Position numbers and translations under genes: made by a program
Part shown: in pieces, positions 45,747 through 58,121 of the stretch
Numbering within the stretch: the first letter of the stretch is position 1
Layout of the letters: every line of letters starts with the position of its first letter
Notes under the pieces: generated by a model
What the model saw: only the letters and a program-made list of their open reading frames with translations
The model's database searches: none
What the model was told of the DNA's origin: nothing
Source of the DNA: Stenogyne calaminthoides
Taxonomy: Eukaryota; Streptophyta; Magnoliopsida; Lamiales; Lamiaceae
NCBI GenBank assembly: GCA_037126765.1
Contig: JBBCBC010000027.1
Span: forward strand, 3,868,406-3,932,405
DNA: 64,000 nt
Reading direction: 5' to 3'

Positions 45747-47591
45747 TGTTGGGGAATAATTTACCCGGATCTATTCGGGATGAATAATTAAATACAAATT
45801 TAATTCTAACAATTATTACTAGCATGAATTAACCCATATTAATTCAAATAATAATTTCAACAACAAATCATGCATATAAACAATTCACGTAAATCCTACG
45901 CATGCGGAATTACTACGAGTTTACGTGAACGTACCTCTTGGAATGGCAATGGTCTTGTATGTGAAAACACACCAAAAGTCCTTCCCAAGTATTCCCACGT
46001 CCTTGCTCGACAATCCGGTGGAAGGATACTCGCGAACAATTAACAAAAGGAAAAAATAAACTTTGTTGCACCACTTTTGTGGATTTGCTAATTTTTCCAG
46101 CACATGAAATTGCACTTGGGAATGAAAGAATCATCCCCTATTTATAGATGGGTGATGGGCGATTTTTGGGGTAGAAAAACAATGTGGGGAAATCTTTTCT
46201 TGATCTCCAAGAAATCTTGAATATATCTCCTATATTCTTTTCTCCATAATTAAAATATTCCACAAAAATCCCACCTCATCAAGTTATGGATTTTTCGAAA
46301 ATATTGGGTCAAGATTCTAAGATTTGGATCTTCTTGAATTTATGAGATATTCTTGTATTTCAAGAAATACATATCTTACATAATATCTTTTCAAGAAAAT
46401 CAAGAAAATCTTTCTTGCCCTTTATTCTTCAAAAATTTCGAAACACACTATATGAATAACCAAGTGGGAGATTTCTTGAATTTAATGAGATAATCTTGTA
46501 TTCCAAGAATACATATCTTCATTCCATAACAAAATTCAAAGAAAATCTTTCTCCCCTTTTATCCATAAATTTCAAAAATTACAAGAAAAAATAGGCAACA
46601 AATTTATTTTATTTTTAAACACCTTTTTCAGTTATTGGACTTTATCTTGGGCTACTTGGGGGGCCTTTAGGAGAATTAAGATTGGATCTTCCAATGGATC
46701 TTGAATTATCAATATTGAGCCACAATATTATTCAAGCCCATAAATATTAATTAATCCCACTACATAATTAATATTGCACTATCCATCTTAACCCATATTA
46801 CAGTTAATATGGCTCCCGGTTATTATTTCCCGTGTTTAAGATTATCTAGCCCATTAATTAATTCAAGCCACTTAAATAGCTTTTCATTAATTAATATCTT
46901 TTATCCTTGGTAAAGGAACGGTTCAACATTATTATCCATACCGGAAACTAGTTCCACTTGCAAGATTTGGTATGATAAACCTTATGAACCTCCCAAGGGG
47001 GCAAATCGAACAAGCGTACTTGCACACGATTCTCCGTATTAAATCTTAGCAATCGCATGTGACCAATAATATTGCCCAAGATATAGGGTATTGAATCTCA
47101 CTGATTCTCTTCCCATAATAAGTCAAAGCAATAGTTACTAACCACACACAATCCTATTTAAGGGACGAAGATTAAGAAACAACTAACCACTGAGGTCTAA
47201 TTCTTCCTAGTTCAGTTCTGAAGAATTTATCCTCCTGTAGGTCCTCTTCAATGCATCAGTCATGCACTAGTGTAATCTCTTGGTCAAGACAAACCAATCT
47301 GAGCCTTACACTACAACCTTTCACGATGGATTGTTCATTTCCATCTAGGTCGTGAATGGTGTACTTTTAGTTACAAGGAACTGTTAATTTAATCTTTTGT
47401 GATCTTGGTATCACTAAATTAACTACAATGTAACACATACTTATTTATTGAACATTTATGCAGTAAATATATGTAACATTCAATCATATTTAAAGCCACA
47501 GTGATAAACAATTTATTTCAGTAAATAAGTCCGAAATTCAGTTAGTCTGATTATACAAAGTAAAAACATATTTTCCAGTATAATCCTAACA
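45747..47591 (-). repeat. 5' LTR of the minus-strand Copia
   Basis: Lies beside the primer-binding site. A TATA-like element, TATAAATA on the minus strand, sits at 46139-46146 and would start the genomic transcript. The outer end, TAATCCTAACA, has one base changed from the inner copy. Confidence 0.92.
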
Positions 47592-47596
47592 ACATG

Positions 47597-48944
47597 GACA
47601 AAGAATCGGATAAGAGGGACTGAATATGCCCCTTATGCACAAACTCTCTTTGGTAGGAATCCTATTCCGAATTGCTTTCCATGTAAATGCTGAAACTTTC
47701 AACGGGATAGCTTTCCACCAAATTTTTGCCCAGGGAAAAACGAACTCTTCTGGGGACGGTTCTGCTAAAGTAATGATTATGTACATCTCGTTAGTTTTGA
47801 ATAGGCTATCTGAGGACCCAATCCACCTCCACGAATCTCTAGCATATGGTCGAGGTGTAATCCTGCAAATGAGAAACCATAGATCCAAGAACTCAAGCAA
47901 TTCATCAAAATTAAAAAATCTTTCCCACTTGAAGAACCAATAATTCTCTGACTCAGAGAAGAACTCACACACACACGCACTCTTTTGTGACGACAGACTA
48001 AACAGACAGGGAAACCGACTCTTTAAACAAACTGAACCCTCTACCCACGGATCATGCCAAAATCTAAACACTCTGCCATCTCCCAATGATAAAGAAATGT
48101 TGGTCCGAAATAACCTCCCCACACGATCCCACCATAACTCATGCAAATCTTTCCACCATAAAGACAACCCCTTTGCACCCGACTCATTCACTGACTAGAA
48201 ACTAAAAGACCTATACTTAGACTGTACTATACTCACCCAAAGAGACTTCTCTCCCACACCCACCTCCACAACCACTTACACAACAATGCCAGATTAAAGT
48301 TCTTTATTTCCCTAACACCAAGACCTCCCCTCGACTTCTCTAGACACACTAACTTCCATTTAACCCACACAATTTTCCGACTCGATTCTTCCACCCCTCC
48401 AAGAAAATTCCTTTGTAATTTAGTGATGGTTTTGATAACACACTTAAAGGCTTTAAAAAATGAGAGATAATAGATAGGAAGTGCCGAGAGTATCGAGTTT
48501 AGCAATGCGATTCTTCCTCCCAAAGATAGATTCCTTCTTTCCCACCCAAGTAGCTTCCGACAAAACCGAGACACAAGAGGTTTCCAAACTTATTTCTTTT
48601 TGAAATTGGCTCCAATCGGTAACCCGAGGTAGTCGAAAGGGACCTTACCAACCTTACATCCAAGGGCAGTGGCATAGTCGTCCAACACCGAAGCTGACAA
48701 GTTTGTTCCATGGAGGGAGCTCTTATGGAAATTTACTTCAGACTAGAAGCAACTTCAAATAGTCGTAAAATTCCTTTCAAAGCTTTAGCATTACCAACAG
48801 ATGCTTTCCCCATAAGAATCCTGTCATCCGCAAATTGCAAATGACTCACCAAGATTTTGTCGAGTCCAATCTCAAGACCCTCAAAAATCTGAGTCGACTC
48901 AGCATTTTTCATGAGGCAGCTTAGACCATCTGCAGCTATCAGGA
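47597..48944 (-). pseudogene. LINE ORF2: reverse transcriptase palm to zf-RVT
   Basis: On the minus strand from 48944, AADGLSCLM leads to the catalytic HLQFADDRILMG (FADD at 48823-48834). Next come RNLSLGGRIALLNSILSALP and GGLGVREIKNFNLALLCKWL (48574-48233), then SLWWKDLHELWWD and AFTWKAIRNRIPT (48191-47597). It ends at CPCC, the first half of the zinc site, where the Copia inserted. Frame changes occur near 48700 and 48230. Confidence 0.88.
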
Positions 48945-50637
48945 TGTTGGGGTTATACTGAAAAGTATGCTTTTACTTTGTATAACCAAACTGAAGTTTC
49001 TTATTTATTTACTGAAATAAATTATTTAATCACTGTTGCATTAAATATGAATGAATGTTATATATGTTTATTGCAAACCCGTTCAATAAGATAGTATGTA
49101 TTACGTTGTAGTTAATTTGGTGATACCCTATCACGGAAGATCAAATTAACAGCCCTCGTAATTAAGTACAAATTCACAACCCAGATGAAAATGAACGAAC
49201 CATCATGAACGGTTGAAGTGTGAGACCCAGATTGGCCTGTCTTGACCAAGGGATCACACTAGCGCATTTAGGTGCGCTGAATGAGGACCTACAGGAGGAC
49301 AAATTCTTCGGTACTGAATATACAAGAATTAGACCTCAGTGGTGCGTTGTTTCTTAATCTCCGTCCCTTAAATAGGATCGTGTGAAATTAATAACTATTG
49401 CCTTGACTTATGATGGGAAGAGAGTCAATGCGATTCGATACCTTATATCTTGGGCAATATTATTAATTACATGACGATTGTTGACATTTAATACGGAGAA
49501 TCTCATGCAAGTATGTCTTGCTTGATTTGTCCCCTTGGTGGGCTCATATCCTTTATCATGCCAAATCTTGCAAGTGAAAATTTATTTCCGGCATGGATAA
49601 TAATGTTGAGTTGTCTTTACTCCAAGGACAAAGATATTAATTAATATAAAGTTTGTTCAGTGGCTTAATTAATTAATGGACTAAGATAATCTTAAACGCG
49701 GAAAATAATGACCGGGAGCATGTTATATGTGAAATCGTAATATGGGTTAAGATGGATAGTTCAATATTAATTTTATAGTGGAGTAAATTAATATTAATGG
49801 ACTTAAATAATATTTGGCCCAAAATATTAAAGCTTCATAGTCCATTGGAGGTCCAATCTTAATTCTCCTAAAGGCCCCAAATAGCCCAAAATAAAGTCCA
49901 ATTAATGAGAGAGAGAAGAAAATATTCTTGCTATATTTCCAAGTGTAATTTTCGAAAATTTGTGGCCAAAAAGGAAGAAAAGATTGTCTTGATTTTCTTG
50001 TAGATATTTTATGGAAATAGATAATTATTGTAGAAATACATAATTATCCCATAAATTCAAGAAGTCAAATCTTGACTCCTTTATTAGTGTAAATTTTCGA
50101 AAATATAGCTAGAAGAGGGGAAAGAGATTTTTATGGAAAATTTAATTAAGGAGAAAAGAATATTGGAGATATATTCAAGATTTCTTGGAGACCAAGAAAA
50201 TATTTTCTTCCTTATTTTCCTAGCCCTATTTTTCGCCCCCCTCCTCCCTATTTATAGGGGATGAGCTCTTCATTCCCAAGTGCAATTCCATGTGTTGGAA
50301 ATATTAGAAATCCACAAAGGTGGTAGCAAAATATTTAAATTCTCTCCCATTAAAATCGTTCGTTGATATCTTCCCACCGGATAGCGTTCGTGGACTTTGG
50401 GGATATATTTGGGAAGGCTCTTAGGTTTATTCATCCGTTTGATTCTTCAAGAGGTTAGTAATTCCGTAACTCCTAGTTCCGCATGTTTAGGATTTACGTG
50501 AATTATGTGTACGCATGTTGTTTATTATTATGTTGAATTGACTTAGGATTAATTCATGTTAGTAATTAACTGTTTAATTTAAATATGTATTTATATAATC
50601 ACCTCGAATAGATCCGGGTACCCCGATTTTCCCATCA
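48945..50637 (+). repeat. Solo LTR in the LINE, + strand
   Basis: 1693 bp, starting TGTTGGGGTTATACTG and ending CCCATCA (mutated from CCCAACA). It has no primer-binding site or internal sequence beside it. The 5-bp flanks CAGGA and CATGA differ by one base. It is close to the 5' LTR at 50937. It splits the LINE reverse transcriptase between PLSPFLFM and the AADGL block. Confidence 0.88.
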
Positions 50638-50936
50638 CATGAATAAGAAAGGTGATAGGGGATCACCTTGCCGTAGGCCCTTTTGTAGCATGAACTCACC
50701 AGGGGGGCTTCCGTTCACTAGCACCGACATAGATGAGGAAGACAAACACCCTCTAATCCACTTTCTCCATCTCCAATCGAAGTTCATCCCTCTCATCATA
50801 TCATCCAAATATTCCCACAAAATCAAATCGTAAGCCTTTTCGAAATCAACTTTGAGAAAAGCCCATCTCTGTTTTGTCCGTTTCATGAAATCGATGGACT
50901 CATTAAGGACAAGTATGCTATCCATAATCTGCTTAT
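50638..50936 (-). pseudogene. LINE reverse transcriptase fragment
   Basis: The minus strand reads KQIMDSILVLNESIDFMKR, then FLKVDFEKAYD (catalytic Asp motif) and KGLRQGDPLSPFLF. It lies between the solo LTR and the second Copia and is in register with the FADD block at 48823. Confidence 0.9.
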
Positions 50937-52634
50937 TGTTGGGGTTATACTGAAAATTATGCTTTTACTTTGTATAACCAAACTGAAGTTTCTTATTTAT
51001 TTACTGAAAAAAATTATTTAATCACTGTTGCATTAAATATGAATGAATGTTATATATGTTTATTGCAAACCCGTTCAATAAGATAGTATGTATTACGTTG
51101 TAGTTAATTTGGTGATACCCGATCACTGAAGATCAAATTAACAGCCCTCGTAATTAAGTACAAATTCACAACCCAGATGGAAATGAACGAACCATCATGA
51201 ACGGTTGAAGTGTGAAACCCAGATTGGCCTGTCTTGACCAAGGGATCACACTAGCGCATTTAGGTGTGCTGAATGAGGACCTATAGGAGGAAAAATTCTT
51301 CGGTACTGAATATACAAGAATTAGACCTCAGTGGTGCGTTGTTTCTTAATCTCCGTCCCTTAAATAGGATCGTGTGAAATTAATAACTATTGTTTTGACT
51401 TATGATGGGAAGAGAGTCAATGTGATTCGATACCTTATATCTTGGGCAATATTATTAATTACATGACGATTGCTGACATTTAATACGGAGAATCGTGTGC
51501 AAGTACGTCTTGCTTGATTTGTCCCCTTGGTGGACTCATATCCTTTATCATGCCAAATTTTGCAAGTGGAAATATATTTCCGGCATGGATAATAATGTTG
51601 AGTTGTCTTTACTCCAAGGACAAAGATATTAATTAATATAAAGCTTGTTCAGTGGCTTAATTAATTAATGGACTAAGATAATCTTAAACGCGGAAAATAA
51701 TGACCGGGAGCCATGTTATATGTGAAATCGTAATATGGGTTAAGATGGATAGTTCAATATTAATTTTATAGTGGAGTAAATTAATATTAATGGACTTGAA
51801 TAATATTTGGCCCAAAATATTAAAGCTTCATAGTCCATTGGAGGTCCAATCTTAATTCTACTAAAGGCCCCCCAAATAGCCCAAAATAAAGTCCAATTAA
51901 TGAGAGAGAAAAAAAAATATTCTTGCTATATTTTCAAGAGATATTTTCAAAAATTTGTGGCCAAAAAGGAAGAAAAGATTGTCTTGATTTTCTTGTAGAT
52001 ATTTTATGGAAATAGATAATTATTGTAGAAATACATAATTATCCCATAAATTCAAGAAGTCAAATCTTGACTCCTTTATTAGTGTAAATTTTCGAAAATA
52101 TAGCTAGAAGAGGGGAAAGAGATTTTTATGGAAAATTTAATTAAGGAGAAAAGAATATTGGAGATATATTCAAGATTTCTTGGAGACCAAGAAAATATTT
52201 TTCTTCCTATTTTTCCTAGCCTAAAATTTTTTTTTCTCCTCCCTATTTATAGGGGATGAGCTCTTCATTCCCAAGTGCAATTCCATGTGTTGGAAATATT
52301 AGAAATCCACAAAGGTGGTAGCAAAATATTTAATTTCTCTCCCATTAAAATCGTTCGTTGAAATCTTCCCACCGGATAAATGTTAAGTGGACTTTGGGGA
52401 TATATTTGGGAAGGCTCTTGGGTTGATTTATCTGTTTGATTCTTCAAGAGGTTAGTAATTATGTAACTCCTAGTTCCGCATGTTTAGGATTTACGTGAAT
52501 TATGTGTACGCATGTTGTTTATTATTATGTTGAATTGACTTAGGATTAATTCATGTTAGTAATTAACTGTTTAATTTAAATATGTATTTAAATAATCACC
52601 TCGAATAGATCCGGGCACCCCGATATTCCCAACA
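50937..52634 (+). repeat. 5' LTR of the + strand Copia
   Basis: 1698 bp, TGTTGGGG to CCCAACA. A TATA-like TATTTATA at 52244-52251 lies in the same place as in the other LTRs of the family. Confidence 0.92.
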
Positions 52635-52648
52635 ACTGGTATCAGAGC

Positions 52649-54059
52649 TCTGGTTTCGAGCTCTGATTTTTTAAATTGTTATTTAAATTGTTGGATATTA
52701 AATTAAAATTGGATAGTAGAATTGCTAGATCTGTTTTGCAGGTATCCAATTGTCATGGTATTTAATGTGTTTATTTTCATGAGTATGAATGAATGATTTT
52801 TAATTCGACTAGTTCGGATTTTTTTTCTCGTGAGAAAATTCACGAGTAGATTAGGCTATTTGATTTGTTCAATGTAATAGACTAGTCTAGATTTAAGGTA
52901 TTTATTTTTCGTTAAATAAATTGTAACCTGATCGGAGACGAAGAGAGAGACGAGTTAAAGACGGATCCGGAATCGTGACGCTGGGCGGCGTCGGCGGCCT
53001 TGTCATGGCATGCCAAGGGAGGCACGCACGCGGCACGGACTATGTCGCCTTTTAGACTAGGGGCTAGGCGCTTAGAGGCGATCGCCCCCGAGAGTATCTT
53101 GGCGGATGGATCTTGTTGGCTTGCTGTATGAGGGGTCGCCGAGGCCGAGGACGCCAAGGTCGCTGGCGTCTTAGATAAATGATCGTGGGGCGACGCCAGC
53201 TGTTTAAGCGCCGGGCGGGGTCGCCCGGGCCAAGCGGCCGTCCGGATGCGGGCGGGCATCCCGGCTGTGAGCTGCTTGGCGTGGCGTTTCAAGACAGAGT
53301 TCTTTTCGAGACAAACGAGTGGGAGAAATTCAAGATGACGTTTCTTCAAAATCAAGCCAAGGAAAATCAAACCATGACAGTTGGATAATTTGTGTCCAAT
53401 GTGTTTATTTTCTGCTTTGCTTGATTTATTACTGTTGTTTTTTCTTGTGCTTTATTTAATTTGTTTAAATGTGTTTGCATGAGAATTGCTCAACGAAAAA
53501 TCTCAAATTCAAAAAAAAAATTACTAAGTATGTTATGATAATTAATTTGTTTTGACACAAATTAATTTTGACCTCCATGATTTATTTATTTGTGAAATCT
53601 TTTGGAGAAATTCCCTACGGGACGGTGAAAAGATAGCTTTCACATGAATAAATTCCCAAAATGATGATTGTGAATTATTATTAGTGGCGGCGATGACCCT
53701 CCCACGAGGCTCGATCAAAGCGAAGTAATAATTCTGTATTCAATCATGGTTATAACTTAGGTATAAAATTGATATTTATATACTTCTCTGAAGTCCCTGT
53801 CAATTTTATATTGGTCAAGTGGGAGCCGACTATTAATTTTTTAATTAAAGGTTTGTAACTGTTCTTGTTTGTAACCTGCTTGAATGTGATTTAAATGATG
53901 ACCCTCCCACGAGGCTCATTTAAATCTGTTTTGAGATGTTGGCTGATGCATGTTCATATTTTTTTGAGATTTTAATATGAATCATGTGATCGAATTATGT
54001 GATTTAATTTTGTGTTGATCTGGATATTGATACAAAATATATGTTTATTTCAGTTCATC
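52649..54059 (+). other. Copia leader with GC-rich block
   Basis: The untranslated region between primer-binding site and gag. 52960-53280 is GC-rich and barely like the blocks at the same place in the other copies; the flanks are clearly related. The 152-residue minus-strand open frame here is a composition artefact. Confidence 0.6.
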
Positions 54060-57000
54060 ATGTCGCAACCTTTTAATTCACTTTGCTCAATATCTTGAAA
54101 GATAACCTCCTCAATTTGGAAAAATTTTGTTGATTGGTATCGAAAACTCACTATTGTCCTCACTGCACAAAGCCATAACTGGGTGCTTACTACACCCAAA
54201 CCAGAAAAGCCATCTGACGAGTCAACCAAAGCGGTTAAGAAAGAATATGATAATCGGGAGCGCTTTAACGAAATGGCAAAGTTTACCATCTTGGCTTCAA
54301 TGTCGATGTGTTGCAACACCAACACCAAAACGTTGAGACCGGCGAAAATCATGGTCAATCTTAAAGCGATGTTTCAACATCGAACCGCAGTGGTTCGGCG
54401 AGATCACCATGAGGGACATGCTCTCTATGAAAATGGTGGAGGGAACACCCGTAAGGGAACATGTTCTCCAGATGATGGCTCACCTCAACAAACTCGAGGT
54501 GCTTGGAGCTGAATATGACATCGAGACCCAGATCAATTTCATACTCCATTCCCCGCCCAAGAGCTTTGAAATAGATTCAGTTTGAATTATCAAATGAATA
54601 ATCAAAAGTTCACTTTGCCTGATCTGTTGCAAGTTCTTGTCTCGGCTGAAGGAATTTTAGGAGAGAGCAGTTAAGCCTTAGCGGCAGTTGGGCCGTCCTC
54701 TTCTTCTAGGCCAAAGGGAGGCAAGAGGAAGAGGAAGCCCAAGAGCGAAAGTCAAGCTAACTCGAGTGTTGCCAAAGACAAAGGAAAGGTGAAGAGGGAT
54801 GGTGGAGCAAAGAATCTGGCTAAGGGGAAGTGTTTCAACTGCGGTGAAAAGGGACATTGGAGGTCGGCCTGTTCCAAACCCAAAAGGAATGGAAAGAAAG
54901 GTAATTCACACTCACTAGTAGTTGAAACTTGTTTGGCGGAGTATGCTACCCATTCGTGGGTATTGGATACGGGATCCACTGATCATGTATGTTTCACATT
55001 GCAGGGTTTCAAGCAAACTCGGCGACTAAGTGAGAGTGAGATCTTCATCACGCTAGGCGATACTACGAGAGTGGCAGCTGAAGCAGTGGGAGAAGTGCAC
55101 CTGTCCATTGGCGATAAGACGTTAATTTTAAGAGATGTTCTTTATGTTCCTGTTTTTCGGAAAAACCTTATTTCTATTTCTAAACTGTTTATCGATGGAT
55201 ATTCTGTTCGTTTTAATAAAGATGTTATTGTTTTTTTTAAATAACGATGTGATTATCCGTCAGGAACTTTGAGGAACAATCTCTATATTATTAACTGTGC
55301 ACATCACTCACAAAATGCATCCTATAACACATCTACTATTTCTTGTAAACGAAAGCGCTCGACTGACGTGAACGAGACACTTCTTTGGCACCTAAGATTA
55401 GGTCATATTAATCCGAAAAGGATTCAAAGGTTGGTGAAAGATGGTTCTTTGGGGTCTCTCCAAATTAAGCCATTTTCGACTTGCGAATCGTGCTTGGAAG
55501 GTAAAATGACCAAGAGGGCATTTAGAGCCAAGGGGCTTAGAGCTAAAGAAGTGTTAGAAATCGTTCACACCGATGTGTGTGGTCCAATGCAAATCAAAGC
55601 TAGAGGTGGCTACGAGTATTTCGTTACTTTTATCGATGATTACTCAAGCTACGAATACATTTTCCTAATGAAGCATAAATCTGAGACTTTTGATAAATTC
55701 AAAGAATTTAAGGCTCAAGCAGAGAATCATAAGGGAAAAAGTATCAAGTTTCTACGATCTGATCGTGGAGGCGAATACCTCAGCGATGAATTTCTGAACT
55801 ACCTATCGGAAGTGGGGATTGCATCCCAGTTGACTGCACCCGGTACCCCTCAATAAAACGAGGTTGCAAAACGAAGGAATATAACGCTTTTAGAAATGGT
55901 AAGGTCGATGATGAGTTATGCGGATTTACCAAAATCGTTCTGGGGTTACGCATTAGAAACAACGGCTTATATTCTGAACCTAGTGCCATCCAAATCGGTA
56001 CCTAAAACCACCCCGAGAGAATTGTGGACGGGGCGCAAGCCCAATTTCGGACACATCGGGATCTGGGGGTGTACGACATACGTGCTAGACAAGGAAGCCG
56101 GTAAATTGGATGCACGTTCGGAATTAAGGATGTTCATAGGGCACCCCGAAGGAACTAAATGATGCATGTTCTATGGTCCCGAAGATCAAAAGGTGGTGAT
56201 CAGTACCCACTTTAGATTTTTGGAAGAAGACTATATGAACAGTCGAAAGTCTAGAAGTGAAATTGCCTTAGAAGAACTTAGGGGGCCATTCCATTGCCAA
56301 CTGTACAAAATGATATACCAAACGTCACGCCTGCACAACCGGAACCTCGTCTTAGTGGGAGGGTTATCAGACAACCCGAGAGATTCTTGGGGATCGGAGA
56401 GTCTTCCGACTTGATCTCCATAGAAGAGTCAGATCCATGGTCCTACAACGAGGCGATCCAAGACAAAGATGCTTAATCCTGTCAAACAGCAATGGAAGCC
56501 GAGATGGGTTAAATGGATCACAACAAGGTGTGGGAGCTAGTCAAACCACTTGATGGGGTAATACCCATCAGATGCAAGTGGGTATACAAGAGAAAAAGGG
56601 GACCGGACGGAAGGGTTGAAACCTTCAAAGCAATACTAGTGGCGAAAGGGTACACTCAGAAAGAAGAGATCGATTATGAGGAAACCTTTTTGCCCCGTAG
56701 CTATGCTCAAGTCCATCCGCATTCTCTTGTCGATTGCCGCACATCTAGATTTTGAGATCTGACAAATGGACGTCAAGATAGCTTTCCTTAATGGAAATCT
56801 TGACGAAGTAATCTATATGCAACAACCCGAAGGCTTCATTGAAAAAGGCCAAGAGCATCTAGTTTGCAAGCTAAGGAAGTCCATTTATGGGCTGAAGCAA
56901 GCATCCCGCGCTTGGAATCAGTGTTTTGATCAAGTTATAAAATTCTACGGTTTCGATCAAAACAACTTTGAAAGTTGTGTTTATAAAAAGCGTGACGGAA

Positions 57001-58010
57001 CTGCATTGGTATTTTTGGTACTATACGTGGACGACATTCTGCTCATCGGAAATGATGTAAAGGTGTTATCAGACGTAAGGGCATGGCTGTCAAAACAGTT
57101 CGATATGAAGGATTTAGGGGAAGCCGGTCACATCCTAGGGATCAAGATCACTCGAGATCACAGGAAAAGAATGATCGGGCTTTCGCAAGCCTCATACATA
57201 GATACTATTTTGAAGCGTTTCAGCATGTAAAATTCCAAGAAAGGCTTTGTGCCCTACAGACATGGAATCCATCTGTCCAAAGAGATGTGTCCCAAGACAC
57301 AGAAAGAGATAGATGACATGAAGAGCATCCCTTGTGCTTCGGCTATGGGAAGCCTCATGTATGCAATGCTGTGTACGAGACCGGATATCTGCTTTGCCGT
57401 AGGCATGGTGGCAAGATATCAAAGTAACCCTAGGAAAGAGCATTGGACTGCAGTAAAGAACATTCTGAAGTACCTGAAAATGACACGGGACAGAATGTTG
57501 GTTTATAAGTCAGACAGTCCGATCTCCATCGATTACACGGACTCGGATTTCCAATCAGACGTTGACTCCAGAAAGTCTACCTCGGGTAGTGTGTTTTGCA
57601 TGGGGGGAGGAGCCATGACATGGAGAAGCGTAAAGCATAAATGCATCGCTGATTCTACCATGGAAGCCGAGTACGTCGCTGCTTGTGAGGCAGCGAAGGA
57701 AGCAGTTTGACTCAAGAACTTCCTGGTGGACTTGGACGTCATCCCGGATTTGCCCAGCACGATCACGGTTTACTGTGATAACGTCGGAGCAGTTGCAAAT
57801 TCGAGGGAGCCGAGAGCCCACAAGGCCAGCAAACACATTGAAATAAAATACCATCTCATACGAGAAATCGTTAAGAGAGGAGACATTGAGGTGGCTAAGA
57901 TTGCATCGGAAGACAACCTAGCAGATCCATTCACAAAGGGTCTGCCTCAGAGTACATTCGAGAGACATGTGGAAGGAATGAGTGTCAAGGACGTTGCCAA
58001 TCTGCTTTGA
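54060..58010 (+). pseudogene. Copia gag-pol, broken
   Basis: gag starts at the ATG at 54060 but meets a stop within 13 codons. Capsid pieces continue at 54183-54512. The zinc knuckle CFNCGEKGHWRSAC and the protease site WVLDTGSTDHVC are intact in 54789-55244. Integrase pieces (55269-55856) have WHLRLGHINP, CESCLEGK, HTDVCGP, FIDDYSSYEY and SDRGGEY. Reverse transcriptase pieces run 55896-57230 with LYVDDILLIGND. RNase H (57249-58010) has STMEAEYVAACEA and YCDNVGA. Stops at about 55854, 56160, 56475, 56511, 57228 and 57708 and several shifts break it. It keeps the protease and first integrase Asp that the minus-strand sister lost. Confidence 0.9.
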
Positions 58011-58121
58011 GTATAAGTGGGAGAAATATTATTAGGTTCGTAGGGTGACATTAGATGTCACATAGAACACGAGACATGTTGTAGTATACTTAAAAGCAGA
58101 CTTTGAGTATAAGTGGGAGAT

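Larger units (their letters stand above)
38355..47591 (-). mobile_element. Complete Copia retrotransposon, minus strand
   Basis: 9237 bp with two LTRs (38355-40198 and 45747-47591), each about 1.84 kb, starting TGTTGGGG and ending in AACA. Perfect 5-bp duplications ACATG stand at 38350-38354 and 47592-47596. The primer-binding site is beside the right LTR (45733-45746, reading ACTGGTATTAGAGC on the minus strand). The polypurine tract is beside the left LTR (about 40199-40213, AAGTGGGAGAT on the minus strand). Gene order gag, protease, integrase, reverse transcriptase, RNase H is Copia. The two LTRs differ at only a few percent of sites by eye, so the insertion is fairly recent, but the genes carry several breaks. 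Confidence 0.95.
30676..47627. repeat. Segmental duplication, copy B
   Basis: Starts with TTGGAGTGCAG directly after the truncated LINE of copy A and ends at TGAATAT (47627), where the LINE continues. It contains the same ordered landmarks as copy A plus a foldback element (36865-37355) and a complete Copia (38355-47591), both absent from copy A. Without these it is about 7.2 kb. Confidence 0.9.

Noticed and set aside
48945..52634. The two + strand LTRs as the pair of one element with the LINE fragment inside
   Set aside because: No primer-binding site follows the first LTR and no polypurine tract precedes the second. The enclosed 299 bp is LINE reverse transcriptase on the other strand.
52912..53370. 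152-residue minus-strand open frame
   Set aside because: It lies in the GC-rich Copia leader, has no domain, and is not kept in sister elements. Open by base composition.
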